64,000 nt of DNA from Kocuria sp. Lineage in GTDB: Bacteria > Actinomycetota > Actinomycetes > Actinomycetales > Micrococcaceae. The position numbers and the translations under genes are program-made. The stretch lies in NCBI GenBank assembly GCA_030524035.1, contig JAUNHG010000003.1, forward strand, positions 248,001 through 312,000. Reading direction: 5' to 3'. This document shows positions 1 to 7,019 of the stretch, in pieces; position 1 is the first letter of the stretch; each line of letters begins with the position of its first letter. A model generated the notes under the pieces. The model was not told where the DNA came from. It saw nothing but the letters and a program-made list of their open reading frames with translations, and did no database searches.

Positions 1-1041
1 CTGACCGGCGCGGTCGAACAGCTCGTTACGGGTGAGGACTGGGCCGAGATGCTCCGGTTCGCCGCGAAGTTCCGGTCCCGCTCGTTCAACAACGTTCTGC
101 TGATCTGGGAACAGCACGCGGCGAACTTCGAGGCCGGCCGGGTGCCCGAGCCGTTCCCGACCTACGTCGCCGGCTACCGGCAGTGGCAGCAGCTCGGCCG
201 GCAGGTGGACAAAGGTCAGCCCGGCTACCAGATTCTCGCCCCCGTCACCGGGCGGTTCGCGTCGGCGAACCCGTCGGACCCGAACTCCTGGTATCGCCTC
301 GGTCGGGGTGAGAAGCCGAAACCGGGCGAGGTGGTGCGCTCGCGGATGGTCGGGGCGAAGCCGGCCTATGTATGGGATGTCTCGCAGACCACGGGCGATC
401 CGCTCCCTGAGACGCCATCGCCGGTGCTGCTCGTGGGTGAGGCGCCGGAGGGGTTGTGGGAGGGGCTGGCCGGGCAGGTCGAGGCGGCGGGGCCGACGCT
501 GATGCGGGTGCCGCACGAGGGCATGATCGATGGCGCGAACGGCAGGACCGACTTCGAGGCGAAGACGGTTGCGGTGCGGGAGAACATGGACCCCGCCGCG
601 CAGGTGAAGACTCTCGCGCACGAGCTCGCCCATGTGCTGATGCACGACCCGGATTCCGAGGATGCCCGTCAGCATCGCGGGATCGCCGAGGTCGAGGCCG
701 AGTCCGTGGCGTTGATGGTCGGTGCTGCCCACGGAATGGACACCACCGAGTACACGATCCCGTACGTCGCCGGATGGGCCGCGAACGTCGACGGCAAGGA
801 GCCGGTCGAGGTGGTGCAGGCCACCGGGGAGAGGGTACGTAAGACCGCCGCCGGCATCCTCGATCAGCTCGACACGACCCAGGTGCCCGATGGCACCCCG
901 CCGGGCCTGAGCCGCGACGCTGCGACCCGGCAGAGCCCGGCGCAGGACGCCCCGGCCCGCGCTGCCGAGCCGTCGCCGGCGCGACGGGCGGCACCGGAGC
1001 CTGACCGTGGGCGGCGCGGGATCGAAGGGCGGGGGCTGTGA
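1..1041 (+). CDS. ArdC-like antirestriction / zincin-domain protein (5' end cut by window)
   Basis: The reading frame is open from base 1 and continues into the ORF that has an ATG at 49, so the gene starts left of the window. The first visible ~100 residues (...LRFAAKFRSRSFNNVLLIW...) match the ssDNA-binding N-terminal domain of ArdC-type proteins. Further on, TLAHELAHVLMH is an HExxH zinc-protease motif of the ImmA/IrrE kind. The tail (about 60 residues) is Ala/Pro/Arg-rich and probably disordered. Family knowledge: ArdC proteins protect incoming single-stranded plasmid DNA from restriction during conjugation. The stop overlaps the start of the primase gene (TGATG), so the two are probably translationally coupled. 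Confidence 0.8.
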   Translation: MTGAVEQLVTGEDWAEMLRFAAKFRSRSFNNVLLIWEQHAANFEAGRVPEPFPTYVAGYRQWQQLGRQVDKGQPGYQILAPVTGRFASANPSDPNSWYRLGRGEKPKPGEVVRSRMVGAKPAYVWDVSQTTGDPLPETPSPVLLVGEAPEGLWEGLAGQVEAAGPTLMRVPHEGMIDGANGRTDFEAKTVAVRENMDPAAQVKTLAHELAHVLMHDPDSEDARQHRGIAEVEAESVALMVGAAHGMDTTEYTIPYVAGWAANVDGKEPVEVVQATGERVRKTAAGILDQLDTTQVPDGTPPGLSRDAATRQSPAQDAPARAAEPSPARRAAPEPDRGRRGIEGRGL

Positions 1042-1961
1042 TGAGCGGCCGGAACCGGTTCACCGCCGCGCTGCGGCAGATGGATGCCTCCTGGCCGCTG
1101 CCGGAGGCGGCGGTGCTGTTCGCCCGCGCCGGGGTGCCGGTGTTCCCGTGCGCGCCGGGCGGGAAGCAGCCGATCACCCGCCGCGGCTTCCATGACGCGA
1201 CCACGGATGTGGCGCAGGTGGAGGCGTGGTGGGCGCGGTTCCCGGCGGCGAACATCGGGATGCCCACCGGCGCCGCCTCCGGCGTGGTTGTCGTGGACGT
1301 CGATGTGCACGGCGTCAACGGTTACGACGCCTTCACCCGCGCGCGCCGGGCCGGGCTGGTGGACGGGTGGGAGACGCTGGTGCGCTCACCGACCGGCGGC
1401 CTACACATCTACTACCCGGCCGCCCCCGGCGGTGAGCAACCGTCGTGGCAGGCCGGGAAAGCGGGGATCGACTTCCGCGGCGATCGCGGCTACATCATCG
1501 TGCCGCCCTCGCGACGCCGCATCGACGGCCAGCACGTGCTCTACAACCCGACGGCCTTCGCCCCGACCGACAGCCGGACACTGGAGGCCGGCCGGCTACG
1601 GGACTTCCTCGATCCGAAGCCGCCGCCCCGCCCACGCCGGACAGGGCCGACGGCGGCGCCGGAGGCGATGGCGGACCGGTTGGCGGCGTGGGTGGCGCGC
1701 CGACAGGAGGGCGAGCGCAACGCCGGCTTGTTCTGGGCGGCGTGCAAGCTCGCCGAGAACGGCCTGCCCCGAGACGACGCCCTCGACGTGCTGCAGGCCG
1801 CCGCCGCGCACGCCGGGCTGGGCGAGCGAGAGATCACCACGACCGTCCGCTCCGCCTACCGCGCCGTCGGCACCGCACCGCCCACGGCCACAGGTGCCGG
1901 GTCGCGGTTCGGGGCCTCGCGTCCCGTCGTGCGGGCGGCGCCGGCCAGGGGGCTGGGATGA
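1038..1961 (+). CDS. Bifunctional DNA primase/polymerase (prim-pol) domain protein
   Basis: The protein has 307 residues. After a ~20-residue lead, the segment ALLFARAGVPVFPCAPGGKQP followed by the acidic DVDVHG pair and RSPTGGLHIYY is the signature order of the prim-pol (AEP superfamily) domain. The two Asp of VVDVDVHG are the expected metal ligands and the HIYY His a catalytic residue. The C-terminal ~90 residues (MADRLAAWVARR...GLFWAACKLAENG...) form a helical module usual in phage and plasmid primases of this type. The likely role is priming or copying of the element's DNA. The start overlaps the ArdC-like stop, and the stop overlaps the next start (ATGA), so the gene sits within one operon. 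Confidence 0.82.
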   Translation: MMSGRNRFTAALRQMDASWPLPEAAVLFARAGVPVFPCAPGGKQPITRRGFHDATTDVAQVEAWWARFPAANIGMPTGAASGVVVVDVDVHGVNGYDAFTRARRAGLVDGWETLVRSPTGGLHIYYPAAPGGEQPSWQAGKAGIDFRGDRGYIIVPPSRRRIDGQHVLYNPTAFAPTDSRTLEAGRLRDFLDPKPPPRPRRTGPTAAPEAMADRLAAWVARRQEGERNAGLFWAACKLAENGLPRDDALDVLQAAAAHAGLGEREITTTVRSAYRAVGTAPPTATGAGSRFGASRPVVRAAPARGLG

Positions 1962-2878
1962 GCACGTGGGCCGGGCGTCGGTGGGCGGTGGTCGCGGCCG
2001 CGTCGGGCACGGTGCTGATCGGCGCCGGCGCATTCTGGCTCAGCTTCGTCGCGCTGGCCGATCTGGCGGTGCGCTCGGGCATCGTCGCCGGGCAGGCGTG
2101 GATATGGCCGCTGCTGGTGGACGGGCTGATCGTGGTCGCCACCGTCGCCGTCGTCGCCCTCGACGGGCATCGGGCGGCCTGGTATCCGTGGACGCTGCTG
2201 ATCGCCGGCGCGGGCATGTCGGTGACCGCGAACGCCGCCCACGCACTGGTGACCGCCGAGGCGTCCGTGCCGGGGGTGCTCGCGGCTACGGTCGCGGCCG
2301 TTCCACCGCTGGTGCTGCTGGCCAGCACCCACCTGACCGTCGTCCTCACCCGCCCGGCCACACCCACCGAGCAGGCCCCGGTGCAGGAAGCCGCTGTGCT
2401 GAGCGCCGACCCGAGTGCGCAGACCGGCGACGCTCAACGGCTGGCGCTGCCGGAGCGGTCTGCGCCCGCGGTCGACGCTGAGCCCGAGGCTCCGACAGGC
2501 CGGCCGCCCAGGCCTGCCACCGATTCGATCCCCGCGGTGCCGACCGGACCCGAACCGGAGCCGGCGCACGAGCCCACCACAGAGCCACCGGCCCCACCGG
2601 AGCCGGATACCTCGGATGAAGCCAGCACCCGCCCCGCACCTGCACAGGATGCACGCCCCGCACCCGTCTCAAGGGCCGCCGGTTCGGTCCCGGATCGACG
2701 TGCGCGAGCTGCGGCGCTGCGGGAGGCGGGCTGGTCGAACAAGCAGATCGCCCGCGAGCTCGGAGTGCACGCCTCGACCGTGGGCCGCTGGTTTCCGCGC
2801 CCCACCGGCAGCAGCGGCGAGTCAGAAACCCCAATGAAGGAAGACAAGGAGAAGGATCATGAACCCGAACGAGCATGA
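1958..2878 (+). CDS. DUF2637 membrane protein with C-terminal helix-turn-helix
   Basis: The start chosen is the ATG at 1958, which overlaps the primase stop as ATGA (306 residues). The N-terminal ~125 residues contain four hydrophobic helices (VVAAASGTVLIGAGAFWLSF, IWPLLVDGLIVVATVAVVAL, WTLLIAGAGMSVTANAAHAL, LAATVAAVPPLVLLAS) typical of DUF2637, a family common on actinobacterial plasmids and conjugative elements. A long Pro/Glu/Ala-rich linker follows. Near the C-terminus, LREAGWSNKQIARELGVHAS is a clear helix-turn-helix of the kind found in resolvases and Spo0J-like proteins. The function is not established. The architecture suggests a membrane-tethered DNA-binding protein, perhaps for element positioning (inference). 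Confidence 0.75.
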   Translation: MSTWAGRRWAVVAAASGTVLIGAGAFWLSFVALADLAVRSGIVAGQAWIWPLLVDGLIVVATVAVVALDGHRAAWYPWTLLIAGAGMSVTANAAHALVTAEASVPGVLAATVAAVPPLVLLASTHLTVVLTRPATPTEQAPVQEAAVLSADPSAQTGDAQRLALPERSAPAVDAEPEAPTGRPPRPATDSIPAVPTGPEPEPAHEPTTEPPAPPEPDTSDEASTRPAPAQDARPAPVSRAAGSVPDRRARAAALREAGWSNKQIARELGVHASTVGRWFPRPTGSSGESETPMKEDKEKDHEPERA

Positions 2879-3263
2879 CCACGAGCACGCGGCACGGCGT
2901 GAGACGCCGCAGGCGACACGCCCCGAGCCTGCGGAACGGGCGATGGCGCCGGATGCGATCGCCGCCGCCGATGTCGACCGCACGACCAGCCCGGACGCGG
3001 AGCGCGCTGATCCCGATCCGGCGTTGCGGAAGGCGCGCGGGGTGGACTGGGTGCGTTCCTCGGACCTGCTCGCCCGCGGCAGCGGGGTCGCCTCGCGCCT
3101 GGCGATCGACTTCGAGGCGAACCTGGCGCACAAGGCCCATGACCCCCTGGCCCGCGGGGCCAAGCGGCTGGCCCAGCGGACGCGGGAGCTGCCGCCGGTC
3201 TCGGCGTTCGGCCGCAGCACCGGCCACGACGGCGCTGGGCGTGGCCCGGTCGGGATGAGCTGA
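2859..3263 (+). CDS. Small conserved conjugative-element protein, unknown function
   Basis: The product has 134 residues and begins within the last 20 bases of the preceding gene. AAGGAGAAGGATC before the ATG is a convincing ribosome binding site. The first ~55 residues are polar and low in complexity (His, Glu, Arg, Ala, Pro). The second half (VDWVRSSDLLARGSGVASRL, then LARGAKRLAQRTRELPPVSAFG) looks folded and helical. I recognise no enzyme motif, signal peptide or membrane segment. The dense operon context supports a real gene belonging to the element. Confidence 0.65.
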   Translation: MNPNEHDHEHAARRETPQATRPEPAERAMAPDAIAAADVDRTTSPDAERADPDPALRKARGVDWVRSSDLLARGSGVASRLAIDFEANLAHKAHDPLARGAKRLAQRTRELPPVSAFGRSTGHDGAGRGPVGMS

Positions 3264-3346
3264 GGTGATCGGCGATGACCACGATCACCGATGCACCGGA
3301 TGCCGGGGCGGGTGCGTGCACCTGCTTGCCAGGAGGTGCCGAGACC

Positions 3347-4225
3347 ATGACGACGAACACCACGAATACTGCCGGCCCGGAGTACGTGTCCGGTGCCGGG
3401 CTGCGCGCTCTGTTGCGGCGACTGCACGCGGCCGGGGATCGGGCGTGGGCCGATGATCCGGTCGCCGCGGAGCTGATGCGGTTCTGCGCGGAGAAGTACG
3501 GCGCGTTGGCCCGCAAGCACTCGTTGGACCCGTGGGAGGCCGCCAGCGCGGCGTTCGATGTGATGCGTACCAGGTCGGCCAGGGAGGCGCATGACCCGTG
3601 GGGCGTGGTCACGCACGCGGTGCGGATCACCTGCATTGCCGAGGAACGCGCCCAGGGCCTGCTCTGCTCGACCCATCAGGCCCGCCGGCCGCATATCTCG
3701 GCGTTCCACGACGCCGAGCGCATCTCCGACCGGGAGACGCCGCTGTGGGAGTATCACCCGGCGTTCCAGGTCACCGACCCCGAACCCGAGACCGACCCCG
3801 CCGGCGGCAGCGCCGACAACGGCGACGGCGACGCCTGTGGTGGGGTGCGGGCGGGAATGTCGGCGTCGTCGGCGATGGAGGACACGATCGCGCTGTTGAC
3901 GATGCTCGGCTGGGAGCCGGCGACGGCGCGGGCGTCGGTGGAGCACGTCTGCGGGGCACTGGCCAAGGCCGGGGCGCGGCACACCGCGTATGAGACGTTG
4001 CGCCGCGACCAGCACGCCCGGGCGCTGCTGGACCTGCCGGGCCGGTCCTGGACAGCGTTGCTGAAGGCGCTGCTGGGCAGCCCGCACCCGGCGTTGGCGG
4101 CGGCACCGGCCGGGCGGGGTGTGCTGCTGCGGTTGCTGATCGGCGAGACGCTGCCGGTGCTGCTGCGCGATGACGATCTCGTGCTCACCCTGTGCCTGGC
4201 TGCCCCGACCCGGCGCCGCCGATAA
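3347..4225 (+). CDS. Unrecognised element protein with sigma-factor-like helical layout
   Basis: There are 292 residues from the ATG at 3347, chosen because AGGAGG stands 10 bases upstream. An in-frame ATG at 3275 would add 24 residues. Residues ~10-110 are helical, with a Trp pattern (DPWEAASAAFDVM, DPWGVVTHAVRITCIAEERA) resembling region 2 of sigma-70-family proteins. A second helical block (MLGWEPATARASVEHVCGAL...) follows an acidic linker. I see no confirmed catalytic motif. It may be a transcriptional or replication accessory factor of the element; the sigma-like reading is inference only, and homology detection by structure prediction would settle it. Confidence 0.6.
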   Translation: MTTNTTNTAGPEYVSGAGLRALLRRLHAAGDRAWADDPVAAELMRFCAEKYGALARKHSLDPWEAASAAFDVMRTRSAREAHDPWGVVTHAVRITCIAEERAQGLLCSTHQARRPHISAFHDAERISDRETPLWEYHPAFQVTDPEPETDPAGGSADNGDGDACGGVRAGMSASSAMEDTIALLTMLGWEPATARASVEHVCGALAKAGARHTAYETLRRDQHARALLDLPGRSWTALLKALLGSPHPALAAAPAGRGVLLRLLIGETLPVLLRDDDLVLTLCLAAPTRRRR

Positions 4226-4274
4226 CCGAGACCGCACACAGAGAACCGACAGGTCGGGAGAGGGGTGAGTGGTG

Positions 4275-5324
4275 ATGGGGATCGAGCTGGAGCGCACGGT
4301 CGACTCGATCCAGGTCGGCACGCGCCACCGCACCGACCTGGGCGACATCGACGCCCTCGCGGCGTCGATCCGCGAGCACGGCCTGTTGCAGCCGATCACC
4401 GTCACCATCGACGGGGTGCTGGTGTGCGGCAGGCGGCGTCTGGCCGCGATCCGGCAGCTCGGCTGGCGCACCGTCAGCGTCTGGGTGCGCAGCGGCATCT
4501 CCGACCGGCTGGGGCATCTGCTGGCCGAGCAGGACGAGAACCTGCACCGCAAGCCGCTCACCCAGCTCGAAGCCGCCGCCTTGTACCGGGAGCTGAAGCA
4601 GCTCATGGCCGAAGACGCCGAACGCCGGCAGGTGGCCTCCCGGTTCAGCGCCGATCATCAGCCGAGTACCGACGGTGGTGGAAATTTTCCACCACCGTCG
4701 GGGCCGGTCGGAAAGGCCCGCGAGCAGGCGGCCGCGATGATCCCCGGCGGTACGTCCTACAAGACGATGGAGAAAATCGGCCACGTCCAGCACGTCGCCG
4801 ATGACCCCGACGCCCCGGAGGCGTTACGTGAGCTGGCCACAACCGAGCTGGCCCGGATCGAGGCAGGCGGGCCGGTCGACCCGGCCTACCAGCGCATCCG
4901 CGCCGCGGCCGCCGAGGTCGAGCAGGCACGCCAGGCCGAGCTGCACGCCCTGGCTGAAGAAGCCGTAGCCCGCGTCACCGGCCCGGGTCGCGGTACGAAA
5001 CGTAAGACGCCCGCCACCGAGACGGTGCGGGCGCCGGGCCGGTGGCCGGTGGCGGCGTTCGTGCAGACCTGGACGTCGCTGGCCGGCTGGTGGACCCACT
5101 ACGCTCCGGACGAGCTGGCCGCCGAGCTCACCGACGACCAAGCGCGCGTGTTCCTGACCGTGGTCGACGGCACGGTCGCCTTCGCCGACCGGCTGCGCCC
5201 CCTGCTCACCATCGACCCCGCCGAGGTCGGCGAGGCCGGCGATGATGCCGCCGGCGAGGAGCCCGCGCAGCACGGCGCCGCCGAAGAGGGTGCGGTGCCG
5301 CCCCGGCACCTGCGCGCCCTCTAG
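4275..5324 (+). CDS. ParB/RepB/Spo0J-like DNA-binding protein
   Basis: The product has 349 residues from the ATG at 4275; two GTG codons lie immediately upstream, and GGGAGAGGGG precedes them. The N-terminal ~90 residues have the ParB-type nuclease/CTPase fold signature: IDALAASIREHGLLQPITV, then VCGRRRLAAIRQLGW (the GxRRxxA box), followed by the ENLHRKPLTQLEAAALY segment. The centre (residues ~133-145) is a Gly/Pro-rich loop encoded by a perfect DNA palindrome. The C-terminal half is helical, with charged coiled-coil character (EVEQARQAELHALAEEAVAR). Family members partition plasmids or regulate conjugative elements. No ParA partner is visible in the window. Confidence 0.78.
   Translation: MGIELERTVDSIQVGTRHRTDLGDIDALAASIREHGLLQPITVTIDGVLVCGRRRLAAIRQLGWRTVSVWVRSGISDRLGHLLAEQDENLHRKPLTQLEAAALYRELKQLMAEDAERRQVASRFSADHQPSTDGGGNFPPPSGPVGKAREQAAAMIPGGTSYKTMEKIGHVQHVADDPDAPEALRELATTELARIEAGGPVDPAYQRIRAAAAEVEQARQAELHALAEEAVARVTGPGRGTKRKTPATETVRAPGRWPVAAFVQTWTSLAGWWTHYAPDELAAELTDDQARVFLTVVDGTVAFADRLRPLLTIDPAEVGEAGDDAAGEEPAQHGAAEEGAVPPRHLRAL
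4669..4701. repeat. Perfect 33-bp palindrome inside the parB-like gene
   Basis: Positions 4669-4684 (CCGACGGTGGTGGAAA) are the exact reverse complement of 4686-4701, with a single T at 4685 in the centre. The repeat is in frame and encodes a Gly-Gly-Gly-Asn-Phe-Pro-Pro-Pro stretch between the DNA-binding N-terminus and the helical C-terminus. It could be a binding site for the encoded protein (self-marking parS-like site or autoregulatory operator) or a strong mRNA hairpin. The function is inference; the perfect symmetry is seen directly. Confidence 0.8.
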
Positions 5325-5379
5325 CCTCGCCACCCCGGCCCGCGCCGGGTACGGGGTGGAGGCCGTGCACCTGGACGGC

Positions 5380-6057
5380 ATGAAGACTTCTGCTGCTGAC
5401 ATTCCGCCCCGCAAGCGCGTGATCGTGCTGATCGCCGCGGGCCTGTCCGTTCTGCTGCTGGCCGGGATCGGCGTCTACGGACTCATCCAGGGCCCGCGCA
5501 CCGGCCCACCCACCGATGACGACCCGGCTGCGACGAGTGCCCCGTCTGAGGACGGCACGCCGATGCCGGGCCGGATCGTCCCGGTGGAGCGCAGCAGTGA
5601 CCCGGAGACGTTCGCCCGGAATGTCGCGACGGCGGTGTTCGCGTGGGATACCGGGGCCGGGTTCATGCCGCTGGACTACACGGCGGTGGTGATGGAGGTC
5701 GCCGACCCCACCGGCACCGAGCAGGCCGGCCTCGCCAATGACCTCTCCGCCTACCTGCCTGTCCGCGAGGCGTGGGTCGATCTGCGCCAGTACGCCACCA
5801 CCCAGCACCTGGAGATCACCGATGCGTTCGTGCCCGAGGCGTGGGCGACCGCCGAGGCGCAGGCCCAGCCCGGGCAGATCACCGAGGGCACGACAGCGAT
5901 CACGATCGAGGGCGTCCGCCACCGCGCCGGGGTGTGGAACCACGAGCCGGTCGCGTCCGAGCACGAGGTGGCGTTCACCGTGTTCGTGATCTGCGAGCCC
6001 GCCTACGACACCTGTCATCTGCTGCGGCTGTCCGAGCTCGACAACCCCCTGCGCTGA
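5380..6057 (+). CDS. Membrane-anchored conjugation-associated protein, unknown function
   Basis: There are 225 residues from the ATG at 5380, just downstream of a GGTGGAGG ribosome-binding-like site. The longer in-frame extension upstream overlaps parB and looks non-coding. Residues ~12-36 (RVIVLIAAGLSVLLLAGIGVYGLI) are a single transmembrane helix after a positively charged N-terminus, so the bulk is extracytoplasmic. A Pro/Asp/Thr linker leads to a folded ~150-residue domain with two Cys near the end (VICEPAYDTCHLL) that could form a disulfide. This layout resembles VirB8/TcpC-like mating-channel proteins, but I cannot prove the family. The next gene follows within 26 bases. Confidence 0.6.
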   Translation: MKTSAADIPPRKRVIVLIAAGLSVLLLAGIGVYGLIQGPRTGPPTDDDPAATSAPSEDGTPMPGRIVPVERSSDPETFARNVATAVFAWDTGAGFMPLDYTAVVMEVADPTGTEQAGLANDLSAYLPVREAWVDLRQYATTQHLEITDAFVPEAWATAEAQAQPGQITEGTTAITIEGVRHRAGVWNHEPVASEHEVAFTVFVICEPAYDTCHLLRLSELDNPLR

Positions 6058-6082
6058 CCCGGACGAAGGAGGGGTTGTTGTG

Positions 6083-6232
6083 GTGAAGAAGCTCGCGATC
6101 GTGCTGCTGGCGCTGGTGCTGGCGGCGCCGTTGTTGTCGATGGTCGGGATCGGGCTGCTGATGAATCCCGCCCTCACCTCGACCTGCACCGTCCCCTCGA
6201 GTAACCCTTACGCTTCTGGGATGCCCACGTGA
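6083..6232 (+). pseudogene. Truncated start of a conjugation-type membrane/cell-wall-hydrolase gene
   Basis: After AGGAGGGG, a GTG at 6080/6083 opens a frame of 49 codons. It has a signal-anchor (KKLAIVLLALVLAAPLLSMVGIGLLMNPAL) followed by TSTCTVPSS, then diverges and stops at 6232. Proteins starting this way in actinobacterial conjugative elements continue for hundreds of residues into lysozyme-like, NlpC/P60 or M23 domains (family knowledge, moderate certainty). Here everything after about position 6200 is lost. The frame runs directly into the aldo/keto reductase remnant on the opposite strand, so the element was broken at this point. Confidence 0.7.
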
Positions 6233-6336
6233 ACCTCCGCGACGGAAACGACGGTCTCCTCCGGAGGCGTTTGAAAAACACCGAACCCAAGGGTGGGCAT
6301 CTCAACACCGTTATTCAGCGTAACGCTCTTGCTCAT
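6208..6336 (-). pseudogene. Aldo/keto reductase, N-terminal fragment only
   Basis: On the - strand, an ATG at 6336 (or 6345) encodes 42 residues: MSKSVTLNNGVEMPTLGFGV, then FQTPPEETV and a stop at 6208-6210. The segment LNNGVEMPxLGFGVFQ is the conserved first beta strand of aldo/keto reductases, which are normally about 270-330 residues long. The remaining ~85% of the gene, including the catalytic tetrad, is missing. The last ~8 codons no longer look like the family. The fragment lies downstream of tetR on the same strand and was perhaps once the third gene of the MFS-tetR operon. Its break coincides with the end of the conjugative element. Confidence 0.72.
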
Positions 6337-6423
6337 GAGCGCCATGCTAGTGCCTACTGCGGAAGCTGGGACTCAGCGCGACTGGGTGATCCTGCGGGCG
6401 TCCAGGTATTCAGACTCAGGACC

Positions 6424-6990
6424 TTACTCCCCTGCGGCATACGTCATCTCCAGTAATTCGGTTTCCAACGCCGCCACATCAGCCTCATTGAGGACCGCAC
6501 CCCACAGTGGGGCGATGTTACTGCCGTCAGCAGCGGCGATGATCATGCGCACCACGGCAGGCTCCAGCCCATCACCCATCAGGACCTCACGCCATGAGTC
6601 GGCATCCTGCTGAACAAGACCAGCCAACCCTGGTTCGTACATCAGTTGTGCAGCCAGCGCGATGGAATCCCGCAGACCGTCCGAATCCCTGATCACAGCA
6701 AAACTAGCCCGAACATAAGCCCGGCATAACCGCCCCGGAGTCCCCTCTGCTTCAGCGGCGGCATAACGTTCCACTTCACCCCGGAACTGTTCCACCGAGT
6801 AAGCTGCCACTCCCGCCAAGAGTTTTTCTTTATTGGGGAAGTGATACAGCAGCCCACCTTTGGACACCCCCGCCACCTGACAAATGTCCGACACCGCAAC
6901 ATTGCTGCCACGCCGCGCAATCACACGCGATGCCGCCTGCAGAATCTCCTGTTTGGTTTGCTCGGCTGTTCTGCCCGCTTGACGTCCCAT
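6424..6990 (-). CDS. TetR/AcrR family transcriptional repressor
   Basis: The product has 188 residues. The N-terminal helix-turn-helix is typical of TetR proteins: TKQEILQAASRVIARRG, then VSDICQVAGVSKGGLLYHFP and NKEKLLAGV. The C-terminal ~130 residues form the ligand-binding and dimerisation domain. GGGGAGCT precedes the ATG. The gene lies 29 bases downstream of the MFS exporter on the same strand, so both are probably co-transcribed and autoregulated through the palindrome at 8545-8558. The inducing ligand is probably a substrate of the exporter (inference). Confidence 0.9.
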   Translation of the reverse strand: MGRQAGRTAEQTKQEILQAASRVIARRGSNVAVSDICQVAGVSKGGLLYHFPNKEKLLAGVAAYSVEQFRGEVERYAAAEAEGTPGRLCRAYVRASFAVIRDSDGLRDSIALAAQLMYEPGLAGLVQQDADSWREVLMGDGLEPAVVRMIIAAADGSNIAPLWGAVLNEADVAALETELLEMTYAAGE

Positions 6991-7019
6991 AGCTCCCCGT
7001 TCCGTCCAACCACGTTTGC

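Larger units (their letters stand above)
1..6232 (+). mobile_element. Remnant of an integrative conjugative element (high-GC block)
   Basis: Everything up to about position 6232 lies on the + strand, is packed with 4-bp or longer gene overlaps, and is visibly richer in G+C than the rest of the window. The products in order are an ArdC-like protein, a prim-pol primase, a DUF2637/HTH protein, two unrecognised proteins, a ParB-like protein, a membrane-anchored protein and the first codons of another membrane protein. This combination is known from actinobacterial integrative conjugative elements. No relaxase, coupling protein, VirB4 or integrase is visible here; any would have to lie left of position 1. 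The right edge is a truncated gene rather than an attachment site, so I infer a decayed or deleted element. The left boundary is outside the window. Confidence 0.75.

Noticed and set aside
245-2569. Several long open frames opposite or overlapping the element genes (up to 465 residues)
   Set aside because: High G+C leaves few stop codons, so shadow frames are long. They have Arg/Pro/Ala-biased composition, no motifs and no ribosome sites.
2822-4606. 594-codon open frame on the - strand opposite three element genes
   Set aside because: Composition is that of antisense to high-GC coding DNA. It covers the parB, unknown and hypothetical genes, which have real motifs and ribosome sites.
5206-6189. 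327-codon frame on the - strand opposite the membrane-anchored gene
   Set aside because: Arg/Gly/His-rich random composition, no start signal, and it runs across the truncated element gene.
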